This document shows, one piece after another, positions 15,146 through 20,882 of a DNA stretch of 20,882 nucleotides. The DNA is from Porticoccus sp. (GTDB taxonomy: Bacteria > Pseudomonadota > Gammaproteobacteria > Pseudomonadales > Porticoccaceae): NCBI GenBank assembly GCA_011049795.1, contig DRHD01000236.1, positions 1-20,882 of the forward strand. Reading direction: 5' to 3'. The number at the start of each line of letters is the position of its first letter. Within the stretch, counting starts at the first letter, position 1. The notes beneath the pieces are model-generated. The model was given only the letters and a program-made list of their open reading frames with translations. It searched no databases and was not told the DNA's origin. A program made the translations under genes and the position numbers.

Positions 15146-15198
15146 TATTAATGCTAGCAAAGACTAATCAATAATCTATATTGGCATCTCAATACAAC

Positions 15199-17942
<2,744 letters not shown>

Positions 17943-18359
17943 TCACCGGCATGCTTTATTCTGCATACGGGCACATTTTTTGAAATCTAAATCTTCCTTT
18001 AATATATGTTCTACCCACCACGTACTAAGAAATTTAAGTAGCTCAACTGGTGCATTTTCCTCATGGCACATGACATCTTGACATAGAGAGGCAATCTTTA
18101 AGCGGTACCTCTTATGTTCCTGTATATGGCCAGACGCCCCTGAGTATCCACAAGCTACAAAGAAATCTTCTTCAGTAGAAAAGTGTTCACTTGCATAGGC
18201 TGTTAACTCAGAAAGCAGTTGGGATAACACCTCAGAATCAACGGTAATAGCAGTGCCACCATCAATAAGCTTATTGATAACGCTGATAATTTTCTGATGC
18301 TGCCGATCAATTACAGCAATACCCACTTCATAACTAGGGAGCCAAGTAATTTTTTCCAT
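17943..18359 (-). CDS. Bacteriohemerythrin
   Basis: A 138-residue single-domain hemerythrin, an oxygen-binding or oxygen/iron-sensing protein with a non-heme di-iron site. All seven expected ligands are visible: H21 (VIDRQHQKI), H59 and E63 (SEHFSTEEDF), H78 and H82 (HIQEHKRY), H118 and D123 (VEHILKEDLDF). The opening ITWLPSYEVGIAVIDRQHQ is typical of the family. It has a few extra Cys residues (C70, C93, C98, C129, C137), not usual for plain hemerythrins and possibly redox-relevant. The start is ATG 18359; a longer frame begins at a TTG and lacks support. It lies 82 bases after the DUF2835 gene on the same strand and may share its transcript. Confidence 0.93.
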   Translation of the reverse strand: MEKITWLPSYEVGIAVIDRQHQKIISVINKLIDGGTAITVDSEVLSQLLSELTAYASEHFSTEEDFFVACGYSGASGHIQEHKRYRLKIASLCQDVMCHEENAPVELLKFLSTWWVEHILKEDLDFKKCARMQNKACR

Positions 18360-18441
18360 ACACACACCGCTGCAAAACAAGATTATGAACTAGCCCCAAT
18401 TATTGCCAATAAAACACAGACTAGCTAGCAAGAAAATGGCG

Positions 18442-18681
18442 TCACGAGGTTACTTGCTTTACTCCTATAAGCTTATGATTTTCATCAAACTGAATTTCAA
18501 ATAAACCAAACACCCCATCATGTGTGAGGAAACCTCTGACTGCACTGGCTGGAAATTTGATGTTTCTATTATCCTCAGAGCGCACCACTATATTTTGAGC
18601 TTTTCCTTGGTAGTACGCCAAATATCTCTCTGACGAGATAGCAAGACGAAAACGAATACAATGAGAGGACACTTTACCCAT
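18442..18681 (-). CDS. DUF2835 family protein
   Basis: A 79-residue protein matching the DUF2835 pattern known from gammaproteobacteria: an opening strand and RFRLAISSERYLAYYQGKA, then NIVVRSEDNRNIKFPASAVR, and FLTHDGVFGLFEIQFDENH near the end. Function unknown; the family is small and strand-rich and could be nucleic-acid or protein binding. A GGAGG stretch lies 13 bases before the ATG, rather far. It is followed by the hemerythrin gene. Confidence 0.88.
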   Translation of the reverse strand: MGKVSSHCIRFRLAISSERYLAYYQGKAQNIVVRSEDNRNIKFPASAVRGFLTHDGVFGLFEIQFDENHKLIGVKQVTS

Positions 18682-18969
18682 TTTAAGCTAAACACCTCCA
18701 TCCGTTTTTATTGACCAGCAATGATACTGATCCGTTCCCTACGCATAGTTTTTAATAAACATCCTGGGGGGCAACCCTACCCTCACAAACCACATGCTTA
18801 CCTTTAAATAGAGGCTATCTCAAATGAGAACAAAAATCACTTGATCACTATGAAGTAACAAAAACAAACTCACGGTTTACTGAGCCAAATACTATGCGGA
18901 ATACTGTAGAGGTAAAAATAGAGGTTTAGATAAGAAACTCTAAAGAACTGTGGTTCTAAATAGATAAAC
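18682..18969. other. Intergenic region
   Basis: This 288-base spacer between the pntB terminator and the DUF2835 gene must contain the promoter of the DUF2835-hemerythrin unit. I see no ORF, RNA gene or clear promoter. Confidence 0.35.
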
Positions 18970-19000
18970 TGGCTACCCCCGGAGACTCCGGGGGTAGCCA
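18970..19000 (-). terminator. Strong hairpin terminator of pntB
   Basis: TGGCTACCCCCGGAG (18970-18984) and CTCCGGGGGTAGCCA (18986-19000) are perfect 15-base complements about a single base, with flanking AACTGG/CCAGTT-like extension. It begins 17 bases past the pntB stop. The tail on - is only weakly U-rich (GTTTATCTATTT). Confidence 0.88.
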
Positions 19001-19017
19001 ACTCCAGTTTGAAGATC

Positions 19018-20424
19018 TCAGGCTGAGCGCAGAACGCCCAGTAGTTTATCAATACTTTCCTTCGCATCGCCAAACAACATACGGGTGTTCTCCTTAAAGA
19101 AGAGTGGGTTTTGAACACCAGCATAACCTGCGGCCATGCCACGTTTGAACACTACTACCTGAGTAGATTTCCAAACTTCCATAACCGGCATGCCGGCAAT
19201 GGGGCTTGTTGGGTCATCCATAGCCGCAGGATTAACGGTATCATTAGCTCCAATCACCAGAACCACATCTGTGGCTGGGAAATCATCATTAAGCTCATCC
19301 ATTTCCAGCACAATGTCATAAGGCACTTTGGCTTCAGCCAATAGTACATTCATATGCCCTGGTAATCGGCCGGCCACTGGGTGGATACCAAAACGAACGG
19401 TAACACCGCGATCTCGCAACAGCTTGGTAATTTCACCCACCGCACTTTGGGCTTGGGCTACAGCCATACCATAACCCGGTACGATAATGACAGATTCCGC
19501 CATGTTTAATTCTTCACAGAGATCTTCTATAGAGGTCTCTTGTACAGTCTGGTCCGAATCAACTACAGCAGCGGAGCTGCTCGTCGTCTGACCAAAGCCA
19601 CCCAGAATAACGCTCATGAACGAACGGTTCATTGCCCGACACATGATGTAACTCAGAATAGCACCACTACTACCCACCAGAGCACCGGTCACGATCAGCA
19701 GGTCATTACCCAACATAAAGCCAATAGATGCTGCGGCCCAACCGGAGTAGCTGTTAAGCATAGAGACCACCACTGGCATATCTGCTCCACCAATGGCCAA
19801 AATCAGGTGGATACCCAAAACTGAGGCTATGGCCGTCATGATGATCAGTGGAAGTATGCCTCCAGAAACACTGTCTGCTCCAAGGAACCACGCACCCAAT
19901 AACACCGTAAGACCCAGTGCCACCAGGTTCATGAGATGGCGACCCGGCAGGGTTAAAGCGGCACTGGAAATACGAGCATCCAGCTTGCCGCAGGCAATCA
20001 GAGAACCGGTAAAGGTGATGGCACCAATAAAGACACCAAGGAATACCTCTACCAGCTTAATGGTGTGTTCTGCGCCGTGGGTAATCACCAACGGGTCGAG
20101 ATAACCTGAGAACCCAACAAACACCGCAGCCAAACCAACAAAGCTGTGCAGTAAAGCCACAAGCTGGGGCATCTGGGTCATCTCTACTTTATTAGCAAGA
20201 AACAACCCTGCACCAGCACCAATGAGAAGGGCTATAACGACAAAGGCAATAGTACTAGCGCCCATGCTGACACTGGCGATGGTAGCAACCAAAGCGATAA
20301 CAATGCCGGCTATTCCGAAGTAATTACCGCGTCCTGCTGATTCTTGATGACTCAACCCACCAAGGCTGAGAATGAATAATACACTGGCCACAACATAGGC
20401 CACACTGACAAATCCTGCGCTCAT
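19018..20424 (-). CDS. pntB: NAD(P) transhydrogenase subunit beta
   Basis: A 468-residue inner-membrane protein. PntAB couples proton re-entry to hydride transfer from NADH to NADP+, supplying NADPH. The first two thirds hold about eight to nine hydrophobic segments (domain II part) and the last 170 residues form the cytoplasmic NADP(H)-binding domain III, with [36 protein letters not shown], and [14 protein letters not shown]. The C-terminus ([19 protein letters not shown]) also matches PntB. AGGAGA is 9 bases before the ATG, and the gene begins 12 bases after the pntA stop, so they form one transcript ending at 18970-19000. Confidence 0.97.
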   Translation of the reverse strand: MSAGFVSVAYVVASVLFILSLGGLSHQESAGRGNYFGIAGIVIALVATIASVSMGASTIAFVVIALLIGAGAGLFLANKVEMTQMPQLVALLHSFVGLAAVFVGFSGYLDPLVITHGAEHTIKLVEVFLGVFIGAITFTGSLIACGKLDARISSAALTLPGRHLMNLVALGLTVLLGAWFLGADSVSGGILPLIIMTAIASVLGIHLILAIGGADMPVVVSMLNSYSGWAAASIGFMLGNDLLIVTGALVGSSGAILSYIMCRAMNRSFMSVILGGFGQTTSSSAAVVDSDQTVQETSIEDLCEELNMAESVIIVPGYGMAVAQAQSAVGEITKLLRDRGVTVRFGIHPVAGRLPGHMNVLLAEAKVPYDIVLEMDELNDDFPATDVVLVIGANDTVNPAAMDDPTSPIAGMPVMEVWKSTQVVVFKRGMAAGYAGVQNPLFFKENTRMLFGDAKESIDKLLGVLRSA

Positions 20425-20436
20425 GATCTGTGTCTC

Positions 20437-20882
20437 CTATTTGCGAAACATTTTGAGCATACGATGGGTCACTCTGAACCCGCCCGCTACATTTATTGTT
20501 GCAATCAACACTGCCGCAAAGGACATGATGCCGACCCCTGCGTTCCCGGCCTGAACCAAATGCAGAATGGCACCAATGACGATGATCCCACTAATGGCAT
20601 TAGTCACACTCATCAGAGGGGTATGCAACGAAGCCGTCACATTCCAGACCACCTGCCAGCCGATAAAACAGGCCAACACGAAGACCGTGAAATGGGTGAG
20701 GAAACTCTCAGGAGCATAACCACCAATGCCTACTATAGCTGCAAGGGTAACGGCCAGTATCGAGCCTTTACCCAACCACTTTTTAACCAATGATTCTTCT
20801 GGCACTTCAGCTGCCGGCAACGGCTCCTCGGTACTGGGTGGTGGCGCTGCCGCCGACACCTCAACTTTGGGTGGTGGCCAGG
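20437..20882 (-). CDS. pntA: NAD(P) transhydrogenase subunit alpha, C-terminal part (5' end missing)
   Basis: The frame is open to the right edge, so this is only the 3' part of pntA. Near the edge the reading [15 protein letters not shown] matches the end of domain I and the linker of E. coli-type PntA; the GTG at 20859 is an internal Val, not a start. Residues after a Pro/Glu-rich linker include four hydrophobic segments (for example [34 protein letters not shown]) and the signature [19 protein letters not shown], ending MLKMFRK as expected. The linker and helices are thus part of a fused alpha subunit of the E. coli type rather than a separate PntAb, though the missing N-terminus cannot be checked here. 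Confidence 0.92.
   Translation of the reverse strand, partial: WPPPKVEVSAAAPPPSTEEPLPAAEVPEESLVKKWLGKGSILAVTLAAIVGIGGYAPESFLTHFTVFVLACFIGWQVVWNVTASLHTPLMSVTNAISGIIVIGAILHLVQAGNAGVGIMSFAAVLIATINVAGGFRVTHRMLKMFRK

Noticed and set aside
20437..20859. Stand-alone small PntA subunit starting at GTG 20859
   Set aside because: The frame continues upstream to the edge with WPPPKVEV, matching the end of a full-length PntA domain I, so it is partial.

Overview
The window looks like a piece of a marine-type gammaproteobacterial chromosome, possibly a Cellvibrionales or Spongiibacterales relative; the lineage is an inference from gene order and protein resemblance. Support comes from an asmA-mutY-yggX run, a monomeric NADP isocitrate dehydrogenase, a DUF2835 protein, a bacteriohemerythrin and a pntA-pntB pair. 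No tool was run, so family names rest on motifs and remembered family features.

Left flank (1-5238, all +): the 3' end of a ZnuD-like TonB-dependent receptor, an AsmA-family membrane protein, the adenine glycosylase gene mutY, the Fe(II)-trafficking gene yggX, and tRNA-Phe(GAA) behind its own promoter.

Accretion zone (5193-13510): the last 46 bases of tRNA-Phe recur exactly at 11337-11382 and with four mismatches at 13465-13510. Both downstream copies are preceded by the same 113-base block (85% identical, no gaps). I read this as two elements stacked at the tRNA 3' end: a newer 6.1-kb one next to the tRNA and an older 2.1-kb one beyond it. The newer one carries a three-gene minus-strand restriction-modification operon: two paralogous 5-methylcytosine methyltransferases and a 919-residue MmeI-type fused endonuclease/adenine methyltransferase. 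It is flanked by an integrase N-terminal remnant on the left and a decayed integrase catalytic remnant on the right, both on +. The older element has no visible integrase. It carries a probable 2OG-Fe(II) oxygenase and a small SpoIIAA/STAS-like protein.

Right flank (13511-20882, genes on -): a small unknown protein, a secreted Ala/Pro-linker protein, icd (monomeric type) with a strong terminator, bacteriohemerythrin, a DUF2835 protein, and pntB with the 3' part of pntA running off the right edge. The core genes serve outer-membrane transport, oxidative DNA repair, iron handling and NADPH supply. The accessory zone adds DNA modification/restriction and unknown metabolic cargo. The most novel aspects are the stacked att array with its conserved right end, the apparent split of an integrase around the R-M operon, and the unusual combination of a self-sufficient MmeI-like enzyme with two m5C methyltransferases.
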